This document shows, in pieces, positions 53,561-62,442 of a DNA stretch of 64,000 bases. Numbering within the stretch: position 1 is the first letter of the stretch; every line of letters starts with the position of its first letter. Under the pieces are notes generated by a model. That model was not told the DNA's origin, made no database searches, and was given only the letters and a program-made list of their open reading frames with translations. Where the stretch lies: positions 62,001 through 126,000 of the forward strand of contig NZ_WNZY01000008.1 in the NCBI RefSeq assembly GCF_009725205.1, written 5' to 3'. This DNA comes from Paenibacillus timonensis (GTDB lineage Bacteria; Bacillota; Bacilli; Paenibacillales; Paenibacillaceae). Position numbers and translations under genes: made by a program.

Positions 53561-53588
53561 GCGGCTGATCCTGTTTGCGACCAGCCGC
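53561..53588 (-). repeat. Hairpin after virB4
   Basis: GCGGCTGATC (53561-53570) and GACCAGCCGC (53579-53588) pair with one mismatch, 17 bases past the virB4 stop. Its arms match the palindrome at 35260-35283. Confidence 0.6.
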
Positions 53589-53604
53589 CTACTGCTGTTA
53601 TCCA

Positions 53605-55935
53605 TTACTCTCCGGGCTTCGTTGTCATTAGGCCATACAGCTTCGTGTGCCGCGGGAACCTGTCGGTAAACGGTACGAGGGAACTGCCGACCTTCATCAG
53701 ACCATTCCCGGCGTCAACATTCGTAATGTAGGACAGTTGCAGATCCGAAATGTTGAGCAACTCGGCAAGTTTCACCCGGTCGGTGCTTGCCTGATTCAGC
53801 ATGACGATGAATTCACTGTTTGCAAGCATGGTGCGGGCTGTATGACTTTGCAGCAGATCGTCCACATTTTGCGTAATCCCTGTACAAAAAGCGCCATACT
53901 TTCGGACACGCTTCCAGAGCGTGAACAGAAAGTTGGCGCTGTATTCGTGCTGGAACAGAAGGTAGATTTCATCAATAAAGATAAACGTATTCTTGCCTCT
54001 GGCGCGATTTTGCGTAATCCGATTCAAGATGTTGTCGAGTACGACCAGCATGCCGATGGGAAGAAGCTGCTTGCCCAAGTCGAGAATATCGTAGCAAATG
54101 AGCCGATTGTTGACGTTGACGTTGGTCGATTGAGCGAACGTATTCAGACTGCCGGAAGTAAATAATTCAATGGCCAGCGCGATGTCCTGCGCCTCCGGTT
54201 CTGCTTGCTTGAGCAGTTCCGCGCGAAAATCCTGCAATGTCGGCGGCTGTCCCTTATAGTTGCTCCGCAAATACTTGCGGTACACAGCGGCGGTACAGCG
54301 ATCGATGAGCGACTTCTCCTTGGCTCCAAGCTGATGTCCTCCGATCAACTGCTCGCACAACGACAGGACGAATTCCGATTTAAGAATGATCGGATTGGCT
54401 CCGTCGCCATAATCCCGGTTCATATCCATCGCATTGATATGGTTCGACGAAGTAGCAGAGATGTGGATCGTCTCGCCACCCAGTGCATTTACCAGAGCGG
54501 AATACTCCCGCTCCGGATCAATCAGGATAATGTCGTCATCGCTCGCCAATATCTGGTTGACGATTTCCCGTTTCGCGGCGAAGCTTTTACCGGAACCGGA
54601 TACGCCAAGGATAAAACTGTTTCCATTCAGCAGTTGCTTTCGATTGGCGACGATCATATTTTTACTGATGACGTTTTGCCCGTAATAAATGCCGTCTGGA
54701 TGCATGATCTCCTGCGCTCGAAACGGGATAAAGACAGCCGTACTTTCAGTCGTGAGCGTCCGCAAAGCTTGAACCTTTCGCAGCCCATACGGCAGCACCG
54801 TATTCAAACCATCCATTTGCTGATAGGAGAGCGTGGAAAACTGACACAAATGCTTGCGGGCCGTAGTGAGCAATGTCTCCGTATCGCTATCGAGTTGTTC
54901 TTTGCTGTCCGCGACATGCACCATCGTAAGTAGTCCGAACATCATCCGCTGGTCGCGTGTGGTCAGGTCGCTAAGAAATTCCTTGCTTTCTTTGCGCTGC
55001 TGCTCCATGTCGTAAGGGATGACAGCAGAAAAGTTGTTGTTGCGATTTTGCCGCCTCTGCCAATTCGTAATGTTCGTTTCCACGCCGAGCAGTCGATTCT
55101 CCACTTCGCGGACAGCTTCATCGGTCGGAATCGGGATCACATCGAGCGATAGCAGCAAGTTGCGGTTCAAGTCGCACAGTTCGGCTACCATGCTATCCTT
55201 GATGTAGCTGGCGTAATCACGCAGAAAGATGACCCGACCGTAGTATTCGCCCATCTGAAAATGATCTTTGGCAAACTCGAAGGTGTCCGGGCAAATGTAA
55301 TCCTTGAAATCGTGACCCTTGCGCATCATCTCCTGCATGTCGAAGCGAAAATCGGCTTCCTCGCCAATCCGGAAGAAGTCATGCAGAATGCGCAGGCGGT
55401 CAGTCGCATCAAGCTCGGTACATTTCGAGCCGAGACGAGAGAAATGCGCCGTCAACTCCGTGCCGACCCGCGCGAAGTAATGGCGAGCTTCATCCACATT
55501 CTTTTTAACCACGGAGATGGTGATGTATTTCTCTTGAATCGTCCCATTTGTGTTGCCATCAGTAGCTTTACCAAGCAGCATGTCGTTGTACTCCTGCCGA
55601 TACACATCCAGCCCGTCGTGCTGGAGCGGAATAAGAATGGAACGTTCTACATCTGCCTGATTCAGCCGCCGATTGTGAATCGTAATCTTCGTCGTTGCGC
55701 CGCTGTCAAACGAATTAAGCAATTCGGAGTAGGAAAGGAACATCGTCTCCTTGTCCTCTCTCGATGCGACAGCGTAATTTATGTCCGCGAAACGGAACGA
55801 CTTCGAGAACTTGTTGCCGACAGCAAAAATCCCGTCCGGCCAGATGGCGCGGATCGGAATCGCTTGTTGTACGCTTTTGGGAATGACAGACCGCTCCTTG
55901 TCCTGCTTCAAGGTGCGCCTGAGCGTCTTAATCAT
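53605..55935 (-). CDS. virB4: VirB4-like conjugation ATPase
   Basis: The 776-residue ATPase powers assembly and work of the type IV secretion channel. Walker A is GVSGSGKSFAAKRE near residue 440 and Walker B TFIFIDEIYLLF near residue 655. The N-terminal CagE/TrbE region is intact. It overlaps the PrgI gene by 8 bases. In this family the wall hydrolase usually follows directly; here cargo was inserted after it. Confidence 0.92.
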   Translation of the reverse strand: MIKTLRRTLKQDKERSVIPKSVQQAIPIRAIWPDGIFAVGNKFSKSFRFADINYAVASREDKETMFLSYSELLNSFDSGATTKITIHNRRLNQADVERSILIPLQHDGLDVYRQEYNDMLLGKATDGNTNGTIQEKYITISVVKKNVDEARHYFARVGTELTAHFSRLGSKCTELDATDRLRILHDFFRIGEEADFRFDMQEMMRKGHDFKDYICPDTFEFAKDHFQMGEYYGRVIFLRDYASYIKDSMVAELCDLNRNLLLSLDVIPIPTDEAVREVENRLLGVETNITNWQRRQNRNNNFSAVIPYDMEQQRKESKEFLSDLTTRDQRMMFGLLTMVHVADSKEQLDSDTETLLTTARKHLCQFSTLSYQQMDGLNTVLPYGLRKVQALRTLTTESTAVFIPFRAQEIMHPDGIYYGQNVISKNMIVANRKQLLNGNSFILGVSGSGKSFAAKREIVNQILASDDDIILIDPEREYSALVNALGGETIHISATSSNHINAMDMNRDYGDGANPIILKSEFVLSLCEQLIGGHQLGAKEKSLIDRCTAAVYRKYLRSNYKGQPPTLQDFRAELLKQAEPEAQDIALAIELFTSGSLNTFAQSTNVNVNNRLICYDILDLGKQLLPIGMLVVLDNILNRITQNRARGKNTFIFIDEIYLLFQHEYSANFLFTLWKRVRKYGAFCTGITQNVDDLLQSHTARTMLANSEFIVMLNQASTDRVKLAELLNISDLQLSYITNVDAGNGLMKVGSSLVPFTDRFPRHTKLYGLMTTKPGE

Positions 55936-56293
55936 CGCGCTTCATCCTTTCTTGCTCACGCTTGTGCAGGCTTCCTTTCAGCGCTTCGTAGTATATGTTG
56001 GTCGAGCGAAAGACAAGCCGTCTTGGCATCAGAAACTCCGACTTCACATACGCCCACAATAGTTGCTCCGCCGTCATACCGTGATAGCGGATAAACCCAA
56101 GCGCGGCGCAGGGAGCTGCCCCTAATATGCACATCCAACTGAGCGTTTCCAGTCCGAAATGACTGCGCAGCCCGAAATACAGTCCAATCGCCGCAGCGAC
56201 CGCCAGAATAGAAAAAAAGAACTGCCGCAAGGACAGTCCGAAGAACAAGCTTTCCGTATAATCCCGGATTTCCCGGTTGATTTTCACTTCCAC
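55928..56293 (-). CDS. prgI: PrgI-family conjugation protein
   Basis: A 121-residue protein with two adjacent membrane helices (FSILAVAAAIGLYFGL and TLSWMCILGAAPCAALGFI) and the typical start EVKINREIRDYTESLFFGLS. It corresponds to the VirB3-like part of the channel and always precedes VirB4. Confidence 0.88.
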   Translation of the reverse strand: MEVKINREIRDYTESLFFGLSLRQFFFSILAVAAAIGLYFGLRSHFGLETLSWMCILGAAPCAALGFIRYHGMTAEQLLWAYVKSEFLMPRRLVFRSTNIYYEALKGSLHKREQERMKRDD

Positions 56294-56318
56294 TTTTTAT
56301 CCCTCCCGGATGAGCAGT

Positions 56319-56648
56319 CTACGCCTCAGGCTCGTTGCGTTCAGGTTTGAACAGTGTGTCGTCATCAAATGGCACAGGATTGCTCAATAGTTCCACAGCA
56401 AGCTGAAAGCCATCCTTCATCCCTTGCAAATATAACCACTCATTGATAATCGATTGTTTAAAATGATGTCTGTCCTCCCAAGCTTCAAATTCAGGCATAC
56501 GACCAATATCCATACCAACAAACAAGACTTGAAAAGCCTTCTTTTCTTCAGCACGAACACGCTTGAGATCAGGATGATGCTCGAATCGTGCAGAAACGTA
56601 GTCCAATCGACCTTGAATAGCTGTTCGAAACCACGGTGGAATTTCCAT
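56319..56648 (-). CDS. Hypothetical protein within the transfer region
   Basis: A 109-residue soluble, mostly helical protein (HHFKQSIINEWLYLQGMKDG). No family recognised. It lies between the Spo0E-like gene and prgI on the same strand and is probably part of an inserted three-gene control unit. Confidence 0.6.
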   Translation of the reverse strand: MEIPPWFRTAIQGRLDYVSARFEHHPDLKRVRAEEKKAFQVLFVGMDIGRMPEFEAWEDRHHFKQSIINEWLYLQGMKDGFQLAVELLSNPVPFDDDTLFKPERNEPEA

Positions 56649-56672
56649 TACCTGCTTCCCCCCACAACTCTT

Positions 56673-56858
56673 TTACCTTACCTGCTGCTTCTGCTTGGCT
56701 TTCATGTGATGATAGCAGGCTACTAGCTGATCGACCTTCTGACTTTGCTCTTGAAAAGCTTGATGGCCGGATAAAGAAATGGATTGCTTTATTAACTGTT
56801 CACCAAGCGTATTCAGCTTTCGCCGCTCCTCTTCCAGTTCTCTTAACAATTCGTTCAT
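56673..56858 (-). CDS. Spo0E-like aspartyl-phosphate phosphatase
   Basis: A 61-residue two-helix peptide with the Spo0E pattern: ELEEERRKLNTLGEQL, a turn, then QSQKVDQLVACYH, which contains the SxxxD signature. Spo0E proteins remove phosphate from Spo0A~P and so delay sporulation. The ATG has a GGGAGG site. It is divergent from the XRE gene at 57023. Confidence 0.7.
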   Translation of the reverse strand: MNELLRELEEERRKLNTLGEQLIKQSISLSGHQAFQEQSQKVDQLVACYHHMKAKQKQQVR

Positions 56859-57022
56859 TTATCCATCCTCCCGTTTTTATTGTGAGAGCCGACATTTTTG
56901 AATGAAACACGGTGTATGTTATAAGACTACTTCGATGGTAAGTTTTAATCTCATTTATGTCAATTGTGTACTCCTCCATAATGGGAGTTATAAACTCAAC
57001 CCCTGTAAAGAGGTGACGCTTG

Positions 57023-57358
57023 ATGATTAGTTACGATAAAAAGAAGGTGGGGCAACGCATTCGGAAGCAACGAGAGGCTTTGGAAATTTCTCGTGAACAA
57101 CTGGCTGAACGAGTTGGACGGGTCCCAAGATTTTGCGCCGATATTGAACGAGGTAAAGCCGGGATGTCCATTGAAACGATGTTCAGTATTTGCAATTTGC
57201 TCAAGCTTTCTCCTAATGAATTGCTCCTTGGTCAAGAGGAGAGCGCCACACCTTACGATGAAACGGCATTGATTATGGCTGCGCTCAATCAATGCACAGA
57301 GAAGCAGCGCAAGGATGCTCTGGCGCTATTGAAGCTATTTTTGACCGCAATCCGATAA
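57023..57358 (+). CDS. XRE-family regulator facing the transfer operon
   Basis: A 111-residue protein with a Cro/C1-type helix-turn-helix (LEISREQLAERVGRVPRFCADIERG, shown only for its start LEISREQLAERVG). The ATG at 57023 is 6 bases after GAGGTGA. Upstream, a -35/-10-like pair brackets a dyad ACTCC/GGAGT, a likely autorepression site. It is the only plus-strand gene of the transfer region and runs head-on into the TrbL-like gene. Confidence 0.8.
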   Translation: MISYDKKKVGQRIRKQREALEISREQLAERVGRVPRFCADIERGKAGMSIETMFSICNLLKLSPNELLLGQEESATPYDETALIMAALNQCTEKQRKDALALLKLFLTAIR

Positions 57359-57379
57359 CTCCCATCATTCACAAGGTGA

Positions 57380-58219
57380 TTACAGTCCCATCATTTCGCG
57401 CACGATACGATCTGCCATCTTCACCGTACCGACAAGAACGAGCATGTTGAAAATGAGTTCCCCGATATACGTCCACACCATCGTAACCACGCCCGCACTA
57501 GAATCGATGGCTGGAGGAGCGGTAGCAAAGGCGGAATAAATGATACACGCCAGTACAATAATCGCGCCTTCCAGACACGCTGCCGCGTATCCTTTCAGGA
57601 ACGACTTGCCGATATTTTGGCTTGGCTCCCCCGCAAATGCGGACAGCGGAACGGGGGCTATTGCCGTATACAAATAGATACGGAAAAAGCGCCCGTACAC
57701 CGAAAGGATCATCACAAAGGATAGCACCGTAATGAACAAACTGCCGAGAATGGTGACGATCCACAGTGGAATGCTTTGCCAGAAGCCAACGTCTTCAATC
57801 GCTCGCGCTACCGTATCCGGCAAGGCCATAGCCTCTGTCGTTCCAAACCCGGAGCGTCCCATCATCGTTGAGATGATCCCCTGTACAATCGTAAAGAGAG
57901 CCATCATCAACTCGAGACCATAGGTTACGACCGCCTTGGCGAGCACAAAGCGGATAAACAGCTTGACGGCCATCTCCGGCCTTTTCACTTCCGCAAAACT
58001 GCCGGTCGACTTCACCACGCCAATCACAAAAAACAAGACCAGAAGCGCCAGTCCCGTCGCCTGCAACGCACCGTGAATATCTGTGATGACACGCCAAACG
58101 CCCCCACCCTTAAAATCCGCTGGCGATTGCGTAACGAGGCTCCAGATTTCATTCATCTTATCGTTCCAGGTATCCAAGGCATTTTCGAGGTTATCGATCA
58201 CCCAACTGTTTTTTGACAC
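57380..58219 (-). CDS. TrbL/VirB6-like channel protein
   Basis: A 279-residue protein with about six membrane helices (for example ALLVLFFVIGVVKS and IIVLACIIYSAFA), in the place of the VirB6/TrbL inner-membrane channel protein. I chose GTG 58219 (AAGGGGTG, 5-6 bases) because the longer frame begins with non-family sequence. It lies between the pilin-like peptide and PrgI, as in Tn1549-like elements. Confidence 0.8.
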   Translation of the reverse strand: MSKNSWVIDNLENALDTWNDKMNEIWSLVTQSPADFKGGGVWRVITDIHGALQATGLALLVLFFVIGVVKSTGSFAEVKRPEMAVKLFIRFVLAKAVVTYGLELMMALFTIVQGIISTMMGRSGFGTTEAMALPDTVARAIEDVGFWQSIPLWIVTILGSLFITVLSFVMILSVYGRFFRIYLYTAIAPVPLSAFAGEPSQNIGKSFLKGYAAACLEGAIIVLACIIYSAFATAPPAIDSSAGVVTMVWTYIGELIFNMLVLVGTVKMADRIVREMMGL

Positions 58220-58286
58220 ATGCTCACCCCTTCCGTAAACGGGGAACAGACGAAACGTCCGCCCCCCTTCATGCAAAGCTTCAGGC

Positions 58287-58595
58287 TCATCCGGCAATCA
58301 GGGTAAGAATTTCCTTCGTAAACGTAATAATGACCCCTCCGGCGAGCGTCAGAAACCCGTTTGCGCGCTGAGAAGGGTCATGGGATTTTAGCGACAATCC
58401 AATTTGAACAATGCCGAAACCGAGAATAATCATGCCAATCGCACGGATTAAACCGAATATAAAAGTAGACAGGTTGTTGACTGTCGTCATCGGATCGCCC
58501 TCTGCATAAGCAGTGGAGACGAATACAGTTCCCGTTAAGATCAACACGATGTACAGGGCCAGCAGCCGTTTCGTTTTCATTTTCAAGTTCATCAT
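58287..58595 (-). CDS. Pilin-like (VirB2/Maff2-type) small membrane protein
   Basis: A 102-residue protein with a signal peptide ending STAYA-EGD and two hydrophobic helices (STFIFGLIRAIGMIILGFGI and FLTLAGGVIITFT). This is the layout of VirB2/Maff2-type conjugation proteins. The ATG overlaps the virD4 stop. Confidence 0.75.
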   Translation of the reverse strand: MMNLKMKTKRLLALYIVLILTGTVFVSTAYAEGDPMTTVNNLSTFIFGLIRAIGMIILGFGIVQIGLSLKSHDPSQRANGFLTLAGGVIITFTKEILTLIAG

Positions 58596-60361
58596 TCCCT
58601 TCGTAAAAATAACGACTCTACTTCTTCTTCCGAAAGAAGTTCATAATCCCCGTCTGCATGAAGGAACACGGATTGCCAGTCCAAAGCGTGTTCCGTGCCG
58701 CCATGCTGATAGGGAAGACCGTTACCATCCGTCGTGAGCGAGACATGAGGATGCCTGAGCAAATCATATTTGTCGTCCTGGACTGGATGTTCGCCACGGA
58801 TAAAGAGCAGGCAAAAGCGGTTATCCAGCAACCTCACCTCGTCTGGTGTGAGCAATTCGCGGCCTGATTGCTGGTAGTTGATCGAGTAGCTGCCGTTTCT
58901 CCCCTTGCTCTGGCCGTAGGTATTGGTATCAATCGTTTCCTTGCCAAGCAGCTCCGAGACGTATTTGTGGGTAGACTGTTCGTTGCCGCCCAAGTACAAA
59001 AATTCGTCGCAGTTGCCCACAATCGATTCCCACGAATCCTTGTACAGCGCCTTGAGCTGCGCTAAATTTTGCAAAATGATCGACACGGAAATTTCCCGGC
59101 TGCGCATCGTGGAGAGCAGCTTGTCAAATTCGTCAGGGAGCGCCACATTGGCGAACTCGTCCATGACAAAGTGAACATGAATCGGGAGACGTCCGCCATG
59201 CTGATAGTCCGCTTCATACATGAGGCATTGAAAAAGCTGTGTGTACAGCATGCCTACAATAAAATTGAAGCTGCTATCGTTATCGGGAATGACGGCAAAC
59301 AACGCCGCCTTCTTCTCCCCCATAACGGGCAACTCCATTTCATCGACCAGGCTCATCCCCGCAATCGTGTGCAAGTTAAACTTCTCCAATCGAACGCCGA
59401 GGCCAATCAAAATGGACTTGGCCGTCTTGCCCGCCGCCAGCTTGAAAATGTTGTACTGCTTGACGGCAAGGTGTTCCGGGTCGCGCATGGCCAGCCGCTC
59501 GAACAGTTCATCAAGCGGACTTTGGTACGTCTCGTCCTCCTCCCGCACCTCAGCTGCTGCGATCATTTCCATGACCATTGGGAAGTTTTGCTCCTCGGGC
59601 GGTGCTTCATATAGGAGGTATAGCACGAGCGCTTCCAGCAAGGCGGTCTCGGATCGCTCCCAAAAGGGATCGTTGGTATTGCTGCCCTTCGGTGTCGTAT
59701 TGCGGATCAGATTGGTGACCAGCTTGAGAACATCCTTGTCGTCTTGCAAATAGGCGAATGGATTGTAGCCATGCGAACGGTGCGGATTGATGAGATCCAG
59801 CACCTTGATGTCATAGCCTTCGGACTTGAGTAGATGCCCGGTATCGCGCAAAATTTCGCCCTTGGGATCGAGCACGACAAAGGACGTATGCGCCTGCATA
59901 ACGTTCGGCTTGGCGTAAAACCGCGTTTTGCCGGACCCGGAACCGCCGACGACAAGAACATTCAGGTTCCGGCGATGCTTGCGGCCATCCAAGCCGATGC
60001 GTACCTGCTGCGTCAGAATCTTGTTTTGTTCCGGTTGCTTGTCGCGATACTTGGCATTTATCCGTCCGGCCTTGCCCCATCGTGCGCTGCCATGCTCTTC
60101 GCGCCGCCGATAGTTGCGCGGGGACGCCAAGTAGATGCCGACCGAAATCCCATAAATCAACGTGAATAGCAACAAGCTTCGCGGCGTATCCTCGACCCAT
60201 TGAATCTGGAAGGGATTGTTAATCGCCTCGCTGAGATACAGCAGAAGTGCCGGTAATCCCTTTGACAAAGCGGGGGCGGCAAGCAGCGCCGCCCACACGA
60301 CCGGAATAAAAAAAACCGCAAAGAGTAAAAGATTACTCCTTGCGGTTTCAGCGCGCCGCAT
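58592..60361 (-). CDS. virD4: VirD4-like coupling protein
   Basis: The 589-residue type IV coupling protein delivers the relaxase-DNA complex to the channel. Two N-terminal membrane helices are followed by Walker A (VVGGSGSGKTRFYAKP, near residue 140) and Walker B (FVMDEFANVALPDEF). The ATG at 60361 has GGAG 7 bases ahead and lies within the end of the preceding small gene. Confidence 0.92.
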   Translation of the reverse strand: MRRAETARSNLLLFAVFFIPVVWAALLAAPALSKGLPALLLYLSEAINNPFQIQWVEDTPRSLLLFTLIYGISVGIYLASPRNYRRREEHGSARWGKAGRINAKYRDKQPEQNKILTQQVRIGLDGRKHRRNLNVLVVGGSGSGKTRFYAKPNVMQAHTSFVVLDPKGEILRDTGHLLKSEGYDIKVLDLINPHRSHGYNPFAYLQDDKDVLKLVTNLIRNTTPKGSNTNDPFWERSETALLEALVLYLLYEAPPEEQNFPMVMEMIAAAEVREEDETYQSPLDELFERLAMRDPEHLAVKQYNIFKLAAGKTAKSILIGLGVRLEKFNLHTIAGMSLVDEMELPVMGEKKAALFAVIPDNDSSFNFIVGMLYTQLFQCLMYEADYQHGGRLPIHVHFVMDEFANVALPDEFDKLLSTMRSREISVSIILQNLAQLKALYKDSWESIVGNCDEFLYLGGNEQSTHKYVSELLGKETIDTNTYGQSKGRNGSYSINYQQSGRELLTPDEVRLLDNRFCLLFIRGEHPVQDDKYDLLRHPHVSLTTDGNGLPYQHGGTEHALDWQSVFLHADGDYELLSEEEVESLFLRRE

Positions 60362-60539
60362 GATGACTCCGGCGCTTTATTTTTTGATAGGGAGCGTCAA
60401 TCGCTTTGAGCAGTAAATCGTCAACAGGATCGGTCGGCCGCTGCTGGCCGATCAAGTCGTTGCGGAGCGCATTCAAGGCGTTGATGACAATGCCATGCTC
60501 GTAATGATCCATTCTCAGGATGCGTTCTTCCTCTTTCAT
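60348..60539 (-). CDS. Small conserved ICE protein
   Basis: A 63-residue protein (MKEEERILRMDHYEHGIVIN...) with a GGAGG site 7 bases before the ATG. It overlaps the start of virD4 by 14 bases, implying coupling. Family unknown; such small genes often precede virD4 in related elements. Confidence 0.65.
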   Translation of the reverse strand: MKEEERILRMDHYEHGIVINALNALRNDLIGQQRPTDPVDDLLLKAIDAPYQKIKRRSHHAAR

Positions 60540-60580
60540 CGCCACTCCTCCCAACAGAAAAATGAAAAGCATGCCCTCGA

Positions 60581-61483
60581 CTAGCGGGTGGATTTGCTGC
60601 GATTCGGTTGCTGCTGTCGCTGCTGGGCCAGCATACGGTGCATACGACGGGAAATGTCGTGTGCCGCATCCTTCATCACCGTCAGCTCGGCGCGAATATG
60701 CTGCGGCTCCAACTCCTTGAGCCGTTCGTGAACCCGGCCGAAGCGGAAAGAAGCCGTCTCGACGCCGAACTTTTTGCAAAGCATATACGCAGCACAATAA
60801 GCTTGGAAATTGTAATGGGAGCGGCTGTAGTCGTTATGGCCGCGATCAATCTCCGCATGCGCCAGCTCCTGTGCGAGCGCCCGAAAAATGTCACTGGCCC
60901 CAAGCCCGCGACGTATCACGATGTTTCGCGTATCCGGCTGATAGAGCGCATGAACCTCCGCAGGCAAGGCATCTCCAATCGTAATCGCAACAGGTGAGCG
61001 GTCCATCAATGCCTTGATGCGCGTGCGGTCATCCGGGTAGATCGGCGATTCCTTTTTCGGTGCGGTTGTTTGCGCAACATCGAACATCTTCTTGGGGTTG
61101 TAGCTGATTGCGGTACTCCCATCTTCTCGCTTGTATTCCTCGCCTGGCTCCAAGATGTAAAATCCGGATTCCTTGCGACGGATATAGACGCCTTGTTCTT
61201 TCCAGCTATCAAAATCAGCAATGCGAGTGGCATCCGGGCGCTGCGCGAAAATAAGCAGCGCATTCGCGACGCTGTAGAGATCAAAACGGCTTTGTACGTC
61301 CAGATAATGCTGAAATTGTTCGCCGTTTTGCGCAATGGCGGCTGTGGCAGTATCAATCGTCTCATACGTCCACTGCCGCAGTTCTTGCTTTTTTTGTGCC
61401 CACGCTTCTTTGTCGAACGGCTGCTCACGCTGACCGGAGGCCGTCGTGACTTGGGGCTGGAATAACTCGTCCAGTTCGCTCAT
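60581..61483 (-). CDS. ArdC-like protein with zincin fold
   Basis: The 300-residue protein has an N-terminal ArdC-like ssDNA-binding region (AIAQNGEQFQHYLDVQSRFDL shown in part) and a C-terminal zinc-peptidase-like region. The usual HExxH reads AQELAHAEIDRG, so the first His is Gln and protease activity is doubtful. ArdC-type proteins protect incoming DNA during conjugation. ATGA overlap with the PcfB-like gene. Confidence 0.72.
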   Translation of the reverse strand: MSELDELFQPQVTTASGQREQPFDKEAWAQKKQELRQWTYETIDTATAAIAQNGEQFQHYLDVQSRFDLYSVANALLIFAQRPDATRIADFDSWKEQGVYIRRKESGFYILEPGEEYKREDGSTAISYNPKKMFDVAQTTAPKKESPIYPDDRTRIKALMDRSPVAITIGDALPAEVHALYQPDTRNIVIRRGLGASDIFRALAQELAHAEIDRGHNDYSRSHYNFQAYCAAYMLCKKFGVETASFRFGRVHERLKELEPQHIRAELTVMKDAAHDISRRMHRMLAQQRQQQPNRSKSTR

Positions 61484-62442
61484 TTCGATTTCCCTCGCTT
61501 TCGACTCCCGGCCATCGGAACGGATGCTTTACTGCCGGACGCCGAATTCCCGCGATCTCTGCGCTTAGGCAACGACGGTTCCTGCACCTGCTGCCGCCGT
61601 CTGCTCTCTGCCGCTCGGTTTTCCTCCCGAATTTCACGCAGCAATCGGCGGACGGACACTTTTTCCTTCGGTTTTTCAGGGTCAATCGTAACCTTTTCGT
61701 ATGCCGCGCTGCGCCCGGAGGTAGGCACGGACGGAGAGGACGGTTCCGTTGTCCTCTCCTCCTTTGTCTGCGGGAGAGGGAGCGGACGATCCGGTTCCGT
61801 TTGCTCGGCCACCCGCTCCTCGACCGCCGGATGATCGGTTCGCTGCTGCTTGTTTACCGGCTGATCCTCCGCCGCCGGCTCGGGCTTTCCCAACAGTTCG
61901 TCCAAAAAATCTTCGCTCACTATCGCTCCCTCATTTGAAGCTGGCGACTCGTTAGCTCCTTCTTCGGGTGTCCTGGCATGTTGCTCCGGTGGTTGCGCCG
62001 CCCCTTCACGCTCGACCGACTGCTTCTCGCTGCGGGATTTCACAATCTCCTGCTTGATGCTGGCCGTATCTACGGTCGCCAGCTTGAAGCGTTCAACGAT
62101 TCGGTTGATCTTGGACGCATCCTCGGCCCGTACCATGACGTCGCAAAGTCCGTCCACATTTTTCTTGTCACGCAGCGCGCAATAGAGGACACCATACCGC
62201 TTCGCTTCTTTGCAAAAAGTCGGCAAGTCTTCATTTCGTACCGCAAACACCTTCAGTTCCTTGCCACTGCGCAGCAAGCTTTCCAGACGAATGCGGCCTC
62301 TTGTTCGCTTTTGCCCTTGTAGGGCGGCGAACAAATAAACTGCCAGATGCTTCGCGCCTTCACCGGAAATTTTCGCCATGACCTCAATTCCACGGAGACT
62401 CATACTGACGACCTGATCGGCCGCCTCGGTTCCACTGCTCAT
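61480..62442 (-). CDS. PcfB/DUF3801-family conjugation protein
   Basis: The N-terminal 130 residues are the DUF3801 (PcfB) domain (IEVMAKISGEGAKHLAVYL, then FCKEAKRYGVLYCALRDKK). The rest is a long, disordered Glu/Arg/Pro-rich tail. PcfB helps load relaxase onto the coupling protein. Start 62442 has GGGAGG at 9 bases; ATG 62448 is also possible. It overlaps the relaxase gene by about 60 bases. Confidence 0.8.
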   Translation of the reverse strand: MSSGTEAADQVVSMSLRGIEVMAKISGEGAKHLAVYLFAALQGQKRTRGRIRLESLLRSGKELKVFAVRNEDLPTFCKEAKRYGVLYCALRDKKNVDGLCDVMVRAEDASKINRIVERFKLATVDTASIKQEIVKSRSEKQSVEREGAAQPPEQHARTPEEGANESPASNEGAIVSEDFLDELLGKPEPAAEDQPVNKQQRTDHPAVEERVAEQTEPDRPLPLPQTKEERTTEPSSPSVPTSGRSAAYEKVTIDPEKPKEKVSVRRLLREIREENRAAESRRRQQVQEPSLPKRRDRGNSASGSKASVPMAGSRKRGKSK

